Below, one piece after another: positions 31,901 through 39,420 of a DNA stretch of 39,535 nt. Position numbers and translations under genes: made by a program. The stretch spans positions 1 through 39,535 of the forward strand of contig CAMZDG010000028.1 of NCBI GenBank assembly GCA_947305245.1, written 5' to 3'. The notes under the pieces are model-generated. The model saw only the letters and a list, made by a program, of their open reading frames with translations. It made no database searches and was not told where the DNA came from. The stretch's first letter is position 1. Each line of letters starts with the position of its first letter. The stretch comes from an uncultured Lachnospiraceae bacterium. Lineage in GTDB: Bacteria > Bacillota > Clostridia > Lachnospirales > Lachnospiraceae.

Positions 31901-33328
31901 TTACTTCTCCTGCATATACAGCGACGCCCTGTTCTGAATGACTTGAGTGACATCGTCTAATGACTTGTCCCCGGAAAAGTAGGTTCTTGCCTCCGCATAA
32001 GCAATTCTGTACAAGGGTATGTCGTCATCCGAAAGCGGTTCAAGATTCTCGAGTAAAATTTCAAGCGTCTCCCTGTCTTCCTCCGTCATTGCCGGCTCTC
32101 CGTCGTTAACATTTTCCCGTCCCGCAAGGGCTATCCCAATCTTCTCCTCCATCCTCTTTCTGTCAGCGCATAGCTCAAGATTGTCATATTCATCTTCCTT
32201 GTAAAGATACCATTCAATAAACTTCCACGCCTCTTCCTTTTTGTTGGAGGTGGACGTCATGGCAAAGGAATCGTCTCCGCTCATCGTGATCCTGTGAACG
32301 GAGGTACCGTACTTACTTGGAAATCCTACAAAATTTGCGGTATCTCCGAAATCCCTTCGTATGTTTTTTAATTCTGACAGCCAAAAGATTGCTTCATATT
32401 TGGCCAGGATTTTCCCTTCCCGAAGGGCGCTCCCCTCTTCATCGGGGTCTATATACTCGTATTGCCGTGACGACCATGTGCAGTAGGTGCCCACGTATTC
32501 CAGAAAGGACTTAAATTCTTCCGAGTCAAAATGGCATTTATTCTGATCCTCGTCAACAAAGGCGTCAACGCTTTCCCTAAGAATTTCAAACAAAAGTATC
32601 TCCGGGGAAGAACCTGGAAGTAAGGGACTCTCCTCGTGGGCGTTGCAGCAGTCCAGCATCTGTGAATATGTCCAGCCGCCATTTCCGTCAAATACATTTT
32701 TGGAAGTGACCAAGGTACTGATGGCAAAGGTTTTCGGAATCACGGCGAGAACGCCTTCCTTTCTACCGCAATCCAGCACCTTTTGATAATAATCCTCCAA
32801 ATGAACTATTTCGCTTCGCTCCGCGAAGGGAGTTAAGTCTTCCACATAACCCTGACTCACCAAGGGATCCAAATGGCTTGTGATGTTTTGGAGAAGAATG
32901 AGATCCGGAGGGTCATCACCGGCAACCGCAACGGACAGCTGCGCCATGTTCTTGTCAACTTCCATAAGCTTTGCGTCCCCATAAGGAACTATGGTGATGG
33001 GCATGTCCGAGTGGCTTTCGTTATATTCATCCACCAATACTTCAATCCATGATTTTTGCGGTCCGCCAACCTCTACGCAGACGACGGCCAGCTTTAACGT
33101 TCCGTCCGATGCCGTCCCTTCTCCACTTTCCGTTTTACTCTCCTTTTCTCTGTTCTCCATCTTATTCTTCTTTTCTCTGCTCTCCGTTTTACTCTCCCCG
33201 TTTTTTTCGGAGCGACATCCCCCAAGGCAAAACGGCATAATCACCATCACCAAAAGCAGAAGCGCCATTCGCGCGCATACCTCGATTTTTTTCTGAATCT
33301 GATACACTTCTATCCCTCTCTTCATCAT
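31901..33328 (-). CDS. Extracellular solute-binding-like lipoprotein in a sigma/anti-sigma operon
   Basis: Start taken at the ATG at 33328, overlapping the previous stop; 475 residues. Signal peptide with lipobox LGGC (Cys about 38), followed by a highly charged K/E/S repeat spacer (about 42-73). The rest has the features of family 1 (sugar-type) ABC solute-binding proteins: DEYNESHSDMPITIVPYGD, DDPPDLILLQNITSHLDPL, VSQGYVEDLTPFAER, GDDSFAMTSTSNKKEEAWKF. No permease or ATPase gene is adjacent. Instead it is the third gene of the operon of sigma factor 34347 and membrane protein 33325. This suggests a sensing role, or a transporter whose other parts lie elsewhere. Confidence 0.85.
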   Translation of the reverse strand: MMKRGIEVYQIQKKIEVCARMALLLLVMVIMPFCLGGCRSEKNGESKTESREKKNKMENREKESKTESGEGTASDGTLKLAVVCVEVGGPQKSWIEVLVDEYNESHSDMPITIVPYGDAKLMEVDKNMAQLSVAVAGDDPPDLILLQNITSHLDPLVSQGYVEDLTPFAERSEIVHLEDYYQKVLDCGRKEGVLAVIPKTFAISTLVTSKNVFDGNGGWTYSQMLDCCNAHEESPLLPGSSPEILLFEILRESVDAFVDEDQNKCHFDSEEFKSFLEYVGTYCTWSSRQYEYIDPDEEGSALREGKILAKYEAIFWLSELKNIRRDFGDTANFVGFPSKYGTSVHRITMSGDDSFAMTSTSNKKEEAWKFIEWYLYKEDEYDNLELCADRKRMEEKIGIALAGRENVNDGEPAMTEEDRETLEILLENLEPLSDDDIPLYRIAYAEARTYFSGDKSLDDVTQVIQNRASLYMQEK

Positions 33329-34350
33329 TTCCAAAACTCCACCCCGTTTACTACTACCCCTACAAATTCATTCGGATCAATGAATTCACCGAAAACAAAG
33401 CATACCCAATCCTTATCCCTCGAAGCATGCACTCTGTCGCTGATCTCATATCTCACTCTTTCCCCTGAATCCTTTATGAATGTAATGTCAGGTATTCTAG
33501 GCATCACGGTTGGATCATCGGAATATAACTCGAAGGCAGACATGAATATCTGCCGTCCGTCTGCGTCATACAGGGTATTACAGGTTACGTTAGGCGCAAA
33601 ATTAACAATAAATTCAATTCCTTCAAGATAATTGGTACCGTCCGCACGGTCATCAGTGAACCGGGCCACAACCATGGGATTCTGAGAAAGTATGGGATCC
33701 CGCCTTATAAAATACGTCCATTCGTCGCCTGAGCGTCTGTCGCACTCAAACATTTCAATTTTAACATCTTTCCCAAGATCAATGCCTCCGCAATTTACGA
33801 TGGATGCAAATCTCACGTCATCACGGTCCTTAGCTTCCTCCAAGTATTCATAAGCGTAACTTGTCTCTATGACCGGAAGGTCAATGTCTGGGTTCGTTAA
33901 ATGATGATATGGCCCACCGTTTTCATCTGCATACTTGACGCAAAATGACGGCAGGTAAATCCCAAATTCGTTTTGATTTAAACGGGTTCGTCCGTTTTCG
34001 CTGATCGCCTCACTTGTGATGATTATCATTGCGTTATGACCATCGGTAAGCAACGTATCCAGGGTCAAACGATAATCCTCGTTTTCCGACACCAGATTTT
34101 TGATGATGTCAAGGTTATTCCGCGTCGCCTCGTCTATTCCGGAAACAAAATGTTCCACGTTATCGCGATGCAGATAAGAATTAATTGCAAATGCACATAC
34201 GGGAACGGCAATAACCAGAATGACAGCTGCCACTATCAAGATGCTTCGTGAATTTTGCATCATTCTGAATTTCTTATATGGTTCTTCGGATTCAAACAAG
34301 TATCTGTCATCAATGCCGTTTATCGCTTGTATCAGATCCGTTTCGTTCAT
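33325..34350 (-). CDS. Putative membrane anti-sigma factor (pair 3)
   Basis: 341 residues. ATG overlaps the sigma factor stop (ATGA at 34347-34350). N-terminal cytoplasmic segment with NGIDDRYLFES, one transmembrane helix (about 36-57), and an outside domain of about 280 residues that starts with a helical part (VEHFVSGIDEATRNNLDIIK) and continues as beta-rich (TLDTLLTDGHNAMIIITSEA). The family is not recognised with confidence; parts recall DUF4179-type domains found after ECF sigma genes. It is followed with overlap by a lipoprotein gene, making a three-gene sigma/anti-sigma/lipoprotein operon. Confidence 0.72.
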   Translation of the reverse strand: MNETDLIQAINGIDDRYLFESEEPYKKFRMMQNSRSILIVAAVILVIAVPVCAFAINSYLHRDNVEHFVSGIDEATRNNLDIIKNLVSENEDYRLTLDTLLTDGHNAMIIITSEAISENGRTRLNQNEFGIYLPSFCVKYADENGGPYHHLTNPDIDLPVIETSYAYEYLEEAKDRDDVRFASIVNCGGIDLGKDVKIEMFECDRRSGDEWTYFIRRDPILSQNPMVVARFTDDRADGTNYLEGIEFIVNFAPNVTCNTLYDADGRQIFMSAFELYSDDPTVMPRIPDITFIKDSGERVRYEISDRVHASRDKDWVCFVFGEFIDPNEFVGVVVNGVEFWK

Positions 34351-34913
34351 CCAGGTACTCCTTTCCTTTCCAAATATTTTCGCAGTTTCTCACGCGTGCG
34401 GTGAAGGGTTGTTTTCACTTTGCTTTCGGAAAAACCATATCTTCCAGAGATTTCTGAAATGCTCTCTCCAAACCAGTAATGCCTTACAAAGATCATTCTT
34501 TTCTCCTTGGAAAGAGTTCCCATAAAGTCATTCATCAGCGTCTTCAAAGCTTCCTCCGGCACCTCCGTATCGCCACTTGAAGCTGGGATGCATTCCTCCA
34601 TCTCACGCGTCAGCTCCACAACCAGGCAATCCCTTTTTTCCGCTTTGTTTCGTCGGATAATGTCAACGGCAGTGCATCGGCAGATCCTTGCCAAGAACGG
34701 AAACAGATGCTCTGGTATGTTTGGCGGTATGGCATTCCACGCTTTCAGAAAGGTGTCATTCACGCATTCCTCCGCGTCGCGGCTGTCCAAGAGCAAGGAG
34801 GATGCCAGTCGATGAAGACTTGCACTATATTTATGTGCACAATAAGTGGACGCCTTCTCTTCGCGCGCCAGATACAGCTCCACTATTTCCTTATCCGTTA
34901 TGGTATTGTTCAT
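34347..34913 (-). CDS. ECF sigma factor (pair 3)
   Basis: 188 residues from the ATG at 34913 (AAGGAGAG before it); a TTG codon directly in front would add one residue. Region 2: ASSLLLDSRDAEECVNDTFL, KAWNAIPPNIPEHLFPFLAR, ICRCTAVDIIRRNKAEKRD. Region 4: VRHYWFGESISEISGRYGFS, ESKVKTTLHRTREKLRKYL. It shares the AIPP motif with sigma factors 25393 and 29999. It heads a three-gene overlapping operon that ends at the terminator at 31820-31854. Confidence 0.93.
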   Translation of the reverse strand: MNNTITDKEIVELYLAREEKASTYCAHKYSASLHRLASSLLLDSRDAEECVNDTFLKAWNAIPPNIPEHLFPFLARICRCTAVDIIRRNKAEKRDCLVVELTREMEECIPASSGDTEVPEEALKTLMNDFMGTLSKEKRMIFVRHYWFGESISEISGRYGFSESKVKTTLHRTREKLRKYLERKGVPG

Positions 34914-34916
34914 CAA

Positions 34917-35450
34917 AGCTCTCCTTTAGGCCTAAAAGAATACCTTGTTCACCCTAAATGTCGTAACACGGATTAAAAAGGTTACATTCTTGAAAAACAT
35001 GGCATAAAAGTTGTCAACAAAAAGAGCATTGGTCAGTATTTTGCCAATGCTCCATATCTTTCATGTCACTTTTATGTATGATATGAGGTCTCAATTCTCC
35101 TCTAAAACCCCGTTGACAGAACAATAGCACACATAAACGGAACAAGTTCTAATCTTTTCTTCTTTAGACCATTGGCTCAAAGATTCATGCCCAATAACAG
35201 GGTTCTGCAAAAATCCTCCGCAGTCTCGACTTTCGGCGCCGGAATCTTCCAGTCACGCATTCATTTCCACGATGAAACTCTGTCTTCTCGCCGTCATGTC
35301 CTGATGTATAATCATCCTTCCACACCTCTCTTATCTCAGCATAGCACATATCTAAGAACATGAACTTTAAAATTTGTTTAGTTCTATATTGGACGTTCCA
35401 CACGGCCTGGATCAGTCTTACATATAACCTATTGGGTGCCTGTGCCATTC
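34917..35450. other. Intergenic region with a terminator and short frame fragments
   Basis: Between sigma operon 3 and the ATPase gene. Several overlapping minus-strand frames of 20-87 codons exist at 35160-35448 (for example one with DWKIPAPKVETAEDF), but none has both a proper start and length. This looks like decayed coding DNA with frameshifts. A terminator lies at 35019-35053. Confidence 0.5.
35019..35053 (-). terminator. Terminator downstream of the DUF234-type ATPase region
   Basis: Minus-strand GAGCATTGG (35044-35052) and CCAATGCTC (35024-35032) form a perfect 9-bp stem with an 11-nt loop, running into TTTTT. Confidence 0.85.
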
Positions 35451-36842
35451 CTAATTTTCAAACAAGTTTTCCAGTCCAAGCAGGATTGCTCCGTCTTCCG
35501 CTGCATGCCTTATTACGGAGTCTTCATACCCTGACTTGCTGACAAAATACATGTACTTCTCCTCAATGTGCGGAAAAGCCAACATCGCATTCTTTAAATC
35601 TTCGTACTCTTTGTGAGGCATTTTCGAATTTCTGAACTTGCATTCCACGAACATGCCCTTTTTCCCCGTTTTGTCTATCATAAGAATGTCAACGTCATCC
35701 TCAGCCTTAATGCAAGGATTGTTCCCCCACCACTTTCCCATCTTATAAGGAACAAAAGGCAATTTCCCTTGTTTTGCCTGACGAATAAAATACTCCTTGC
35801 ATATTCCCTCGAATGCTTCCCCCATATAATCAGAGATTCCGCTCATGATCTCTTCCGATGCTGCGCTGACACCTAGCATTTCGTAATATGCATTATTCGT
35901 AAACTCATATCGAAACCAGAAACGAAAAAAGTTGTCCGTTAACCTATAGATACCCTTGCGACTGCTCGCATCTTCCCCACACGGAACGATCTTTTCAACA
36001 AGTCGCATTGTCTGAAGAACCACAAGATACTTTGACACCTTGCTTTTTTCCTCATGCAGATAATCAGATATTTCCGATACCTTATTTCGCCCGTTGGCTA
36101 TCGCACTCAAAATGCTGTTATACACATTCGGATCCCGAAGCTCCGCCTTCAAGAGATTGGATGGTTCTTCGTTCAGATAAGCACCTTTACGAATGATTGC
36201 CTTCGCTATGTTTTTCTCTATCGAATCCTGATCATCAAACGCTTCCAGATACCTGGGCACTCCTCCCAGAATGCCATATGCGATCAGTTTCTGCGTGGAA
36301 GAGTATTTCGGAAAAAACAGGCTACTCTCATAATAATCAAAAGGAAGTACCTCCATGCTTGACGTCTGTCTGTCATGAAGCGGACTCTTATTTCCCATGA
36401 TGTCGGATTCCATAAAACTTACCGATGACCCGCAAAGTATCAAAAAAATATTTTTATTGTTTTTCCACAAGTGATCTATTGCATGCTGCAGGATGGATTT
36501 TATAGTTGGATTCTCTTCCGTAATAAACGGAAATTCGTCAATGATCAGCACCGTCCTTTCATCAACTTTCCTGTCCACATATTCAAATGCATCTTTCCAG
36601 CCTTCAAATGATGCTATATATGCACCATCAAGTCCCATCTGCACCATTTTTGAAAAGTCTTGGAGATTCAGCGAATCATTTTTCTCCTGTGCAGGGAAAA
36701 AAATGGAATTTTTCCCCTTGGCAAATTCCAATAAAAGAGTGGTTTTTCCCACCCTACGCCTGCCATACATGACAAGGTATTCAAACTTGTTGCTTTCATA
36801 CAGCGAATTCAAGATATTTAACTCGTTTTCTCGTCCAATCAT
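35451..36842 (-). CDS. ATPase_2/DUF234 protein with C-terminal nuclease-like domain
   Basis: 463 residues, GGAGGC before the ATG. N-terminal P-loop ATPase: Walker A GRRRVGKTT (27-35), Walker B VLIIDEFPF (about 98-106), sensor LILCGSSVSFMES. A winged helix follows (about 265-330, NGRNKVSEISDYLHEEKSKV). The C-terminal DUF234 domain has DDVDILMIDKTG ... MFVECKF, an Asp-x(n)-Glu-x-Lys pattern typical of PD-(D/E)XK nucleases. Family members are common, often mobile and of unknown function. It has its own promoter with a perfect 25-bp palindrome at the expected transcription start, suggesting self-repression. Only decayed DNA follows. Confidence 0.87.
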   Translation of the reverse strand: MIGRENELNILNSLYESNKFEYLVMYGRRRVGKTTLLLEFAKGKNSIFFPAQEKNDSLNLQDFSKMVQMGLDGAYIASFEGWKDAFEYVDRKVDERTVLIIDEFPFITEENPTIKSILQHAIDHLWKNNKNIFLILCGSSVSFMESDIMGNKSPLHDRQTSSMEVLPFDYYESSLFFPKYSSTQKLIAYGILGGVPRYLEAFDDQDSIEKNIAKAIIRKGAYLNEEPSNLLKAELRDPNVYNSILSAIANGRNKVSEISDYLHEEKSKVSKYLVVLQTMRLVEKIVPCGEDASSRKGIYRLTDNFFRFWFRYEFTNNAYYEMLGVSAASEEIMSGISDYMGEAFEGICKEYFIRQAKQGKLPFVPYKMGKWWGNNPCIKAEDDVDILMIDKTGKKGMFVECKFRNSKMPHKEYEDLKNAMLAFPHIEEKYMYFVSKSGYEDSVIRHAAEDGAILLGLENLFEN

Positions 36843-36858
36843 TTTTTGCCTCCTCTAT

Positions 36859-36912
36859 ACTCATAAGTAGTCTACTTATGAGTATTTTATCAAGCATATC
36901 ATAAAAAGTCAA
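36859..36912 (-). promoter_or_regulatory. Promoter and palindromic operator of the ATPase gene
   Basis: Minus strand: TTGACT (36907-36912), 17 bp, TAAAAT (36884-36889), immediately followed by the palindrome ACTCATAAGTAG-A-CTACTTATGAGT (36859-36883, 12-bp perfect arms). The palindrome covers the predicted start site, so a bound dimer would block transcription. The gene's own winged helix is a candidate binder. Confidence 0.75.
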
Positions 36913-36938
36913 TGTGTTACTTCAAAAAACCTTAAAGC

Positions 36939-37170
36939 AAAAAAGGCTCCCGAGGAAGTCCTCGGAAGCCTTGATTTTATTGACTTTTTTATTGATTACT
37001 CAATGATGGTAGCAACACGTCCGGAACCAACGGTACGGCCACCCTCTCTGTTCTACGCATTGTAAATCGGCATGAAACCTGCTGTTTTTATGTGTTTTGT
37101 GTCACATATATCGCTCATGTGGCACAGAAAATCAATGGTTCGAAAATTTTTTAGAGCCAAAATAGAGTCA
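36939..37170 (-). mobile_element. tuf 3'-end scar 4 with terminator and conserved element end
   Basis: Minus sense: the conserved element end (37050-37170, with AGAGCCAAAATAGAGTC in plus sense at 37153-37169). Then REGGRTVGSGRVATIIE and stop TAA (36996-37049), the EF-Tu C-terminus, and a terminator (AAGGCTTCCGAGG/CCTCGGGAGCCTT stem, T run at 36939-36944). The terminator sequence is close to that of scar 2. The most complete of the four copies. Confidence 0.8.
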
Positions 37171-37251
37171 ACCACTATTTTTTAATTATATCAGAAACTC
37201 CAAAGTTACGCACAAATATATCACGCTGTTCTGAAAGGCATGACGTACGGC

Positions 37252-38373
37252 CTACTCCCACAGGCCGGCCGTCTTCTTCAATCTCTCCGTCAGGTCTTTG
37301 AATTCTTTGTCCTCTCTTATGAAATCAAAACGATCAAGCTTCATTTCTTCCAAAAGACGTGCGGTCGCATTGTTTTCATCGCTTGTCATAAAGGATCCAT
37401 AAACATCGCCCCGAAGGACCAACGAAACATGCTCTTTCTCCTCATCATGCTGAAGAAATGCTTCCGCATGATCCGCTGCCGCCTCTAGGTGCATCATCGT
37501 TTTTTCCTTATCCTTTACGTGGCGACCCAAAATACGCGCAATATGAACATGCGCTCGCATCAGGATTTCATGAAAGAAACCAAAATCCTTTTCTTCAAAC
37601 AAAATGTCAAGAATGTCTATGATCTTTTGGGCCAAGGCAGCCTCTTCCATGGCGTTGTAAGCGTAGGTTCCGTCATCGAACCGCATGTTGAGGGTGTCAA
37701 GTAACATACAGAGAAACTGGAGCAGCATGAAGAATTCATACTGTTTACTCTCGTACCTGGCGCGGTCCTTTTGGACCGAGGCAAGCAGCGACTCCTTGCA
37801 AACAGACATAGGCGGCATCCGTTGCGCGATCTCGATGGCTTTCTCATTTTCACCCAGATCTCGATAGGAATAACACAGTATCTGGTTTGCGCTCGCACGC
37901 GTCTGCTCATCCTTACAACCCTCTAGGATCTTCTGACCGTATTCCATGCATTTACGCAAATATTTCTCCTGCTTCTTTTTCTCCTCTTCAGTATCATTGT
38001 CCACGGAAAGGTTATAATACAAAAACATCAGTGCTTCCATAAGTTCATAGCTGTTGGGGAATCGTTTGAGCCCCTCCAGGAGTACTTTCTCAGCCTTCAC
38101 CTTATGTGCACGGCTCATAAGCAGATGCGCCTCATCGCTGATCCTTTTGATTTCCTCCTCATCCTTTTCGTGATCGATCCCCAAAAGTTCATCCGATGAG
38201 ACGCTAAATACGTGACAGAGAACGGGAATTGCCGAAATGTCCGGCAAGGTCTTGCCATTCTCCCACTGGGATACGGCCGAAACGGAGACATTCAGCTGCT
38301 CCGCCAACTGCTCCTGTGTAATGTCCGCACTCCTTCGTAGTTTCGCAATATTATTTCCTAGATTTTTAAACAT
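37252..38373 (-). CDS. XRE-family regulator with TPR-like C-terminal region
   Basis: 373 residues, GGGAGGATC before the ATG. Residues 1-66 are a Cro/C1 helix-turn-helix (AKLRRSADITQEQLAEQLNV, SVSAVSQWENGKTLPDISAI, SSDELLGI). The rest is all-helical with tetratricopeptide-like pairs (AEKVLLEGLKRFPNSYELME, ALMFLYYNLS, YGQKILEGCKDEQTRASANQ, YRDLGENEKAIEIAQRMPPM). This is the layout of Rgg/PlcR-like or general HTH-TPR regulators that sense peptides or partners. It sits 80 bp before tuf scar 4 and 207 bp after the nuclease-like gene copy 3, with a long palindrome between them. Confidence 0.87.
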   Translation of the reverse strand: MFKNLGNNIAKLRRSADITQEQLAEQLNVSVSAVSQWENGKTLPDISAIPVLCHVFSVSSDELLGIDHEKDEEEIKRISDEAHLLMSRAHKVKAEKVLLEGLKRFPNSYELMEALMFLYYNLSVDNDTEEEKKKQEKYLRKCMEYGQKILEGCKDEQTRASANQILCYSYRDLGENEKAIEIAQRMPPMSVCKESLLASVQKDRARYESKQYEFFMLLQFLCMLLDTLNMRFDDGTYAYNAMEEAALAQKIIDILDILFEEKDFGFFHEILMRAHVHIARILGRHVKDKEKTMMHLEAAADHAEAFLQHDEEKEHVSLVLRGDVYGSFMTSDENNATARLLEEMKLDRFDFIREDKEFKDLTERLKKTAGLWE

Positions 38374-38457
38374 ATTCTCGTTGATCCTCCCATTTCATTT
38401 TTGAATTGTTCGGCGCCTTATAAATAATATACGCCATTCTCGCCCAAATGAAAAGGG

Positions 38458-38488
38458 AGCAGTACTTAAGAGCATCTTAAGTACTGCT
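38458..38488. repeat. Perfect 14-bp-arm inverted repeat between nuclease-like copy 3 and the XRE-TPR gene
   Basis: AGCAGTACTTAAGA (38458-38471), 3-nt loop, and its exact complement (38475-38488). On the minus strand it is followed by CCCTTTT. It may end the nuclease-like transcript or be an operator for the XRE-TPR regulator, whose start is 85 bp downstream. Confidence 0.7.
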
Positions 38489-38580
38489 TAAATTTTAAAG
38501 TTTGGCTTTTGTGTCTTCACTGCTGATCATTCTTGGTTGGACTGGATTCTGGGCTTACCTGGACTTACTTAGACTTACGC

Positions 38581-39369
38581 TTATATGAGAAATTCTTGTA
38601 TATAATCCGCTATGATCCTCGTATTTAATGGCCGATAAACACTTTCATGAAGTAGCAAAATGTCCTTGCCGATGAGCAATCCATTTCGTTCATAGGCATC
38701 CAATTTCATGAGCACGTTATTATAGTAACCAGGATTGTCCATCATGCCAAGATGCTCTATGTACTTTACTTCTCCCGTCGTGATGTTCATGACCGTAAAA
38801 TCCGGATGAAACTCCTTCATCTGGCCGTCAACCCGCAGCAGCAACGGCCTCTCGTAATGATAAGGAATCCCCTGCCTGTCCAGCTCATCCGCAATGATTT
38901 TCTCCGACTTCGACCGCACCCGCTCCCCCCGATGCGTATAGTATTCCGTCTTGTCATTCTCCGCAAATCCCATCCTCTCATAAGTCACGTTTCTGAACTC
39001 CCGGATCCTCTTTTCAACCGGCACAACATCCGGCTCAAAAAGGACTTGCTTCCCCTCGTGCATGTGGGTATAGGCTTCCTCGAGGCGGGTCCTTGTTTTA
39101 AGAATTGTCCTCAATTGACGAGTATAGCATTCCAGAATGGGTAAAAGTCTTTCCCAATATTCTTGTTTTGCAATTCCTTTAAGATAATCAAGCTTCTTAA
39201 CTTTACTCACATATTTGCGATTTACGCAGTATTGGTAATTGCCTTTCGTTTTCCTGCATGTCAAGACTCCTGTATTCTTCTCCCTTCCCTCAATACCCTT
39301 TCTTTTTGTCATGATGCTTTGTTTGAGTGCTTCTATTTTCTGGATTTCCTTTTGAATTGCTTTTTTCAC
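38581..39369 (-). CDS. PD-(D/E)XK nuclease-like protein associated with a hairpin repeat array (copy 3)
   Basis: 262 residues, GTG start at 39369 with AAGGAGGAA 12-13 bp before. Same layout as copy 1: basic helical N-terminus (KGNYQYCVNRKYVSKVKKLD), conserved QVLFEPDVVPV, then Glu156 in RVRSKSEKIIADEL, Asp190 in HPDFTV and Glu205-His206 in KYIEHLGMMD. It ends in GLLIGKDILLLHES and a LNTRIIADYIQEF tail. Residues from TEYYTHRGER onward are nearly identical to copy 1, while the N-terminal third is diverged. Array 3 begins about 70 bp upstream and runs off the window. This locus lies to the right of tuf scar 4. Activity is inferred from the fold pattern only. Confidence 0.8.
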   Translation of the reverse strand: MKKAIQKEIQKIEALKQSIMTKRKGIEGREKNTGVLTCRKTKGNYQYCVNRKYVSKVKKLDYLKGIAKQEYWERLLPILECYTRQLRTILKTRTRLEEAYTHMHEGKQVLFEPDVVPVEKRIREFRNVTYERMGFAENDKTEYYTHRGERVRSKSEKIIADELDRQGIPYHYERPLLLRVDGQMKEFHPDFTVMNITTGEVKYIEHLGMMDNPGYYNNVLMKLDAYERNGLLIGKDILLLHESVYRPLNTRIIADYIQEFLI

Positions 39370-39420
39370 CTACTCTTCAATTCCTCCTTTATTAACTAGA
39401 TACCTGCAAACAATTCATGC

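Noticed and set aside
35185..35448. 87-codon minus-strand frame
   Set aside because: Start lacks a ribosome binding site and a different frame in the same DNA looks equally protein-like; probably decayed sequence.
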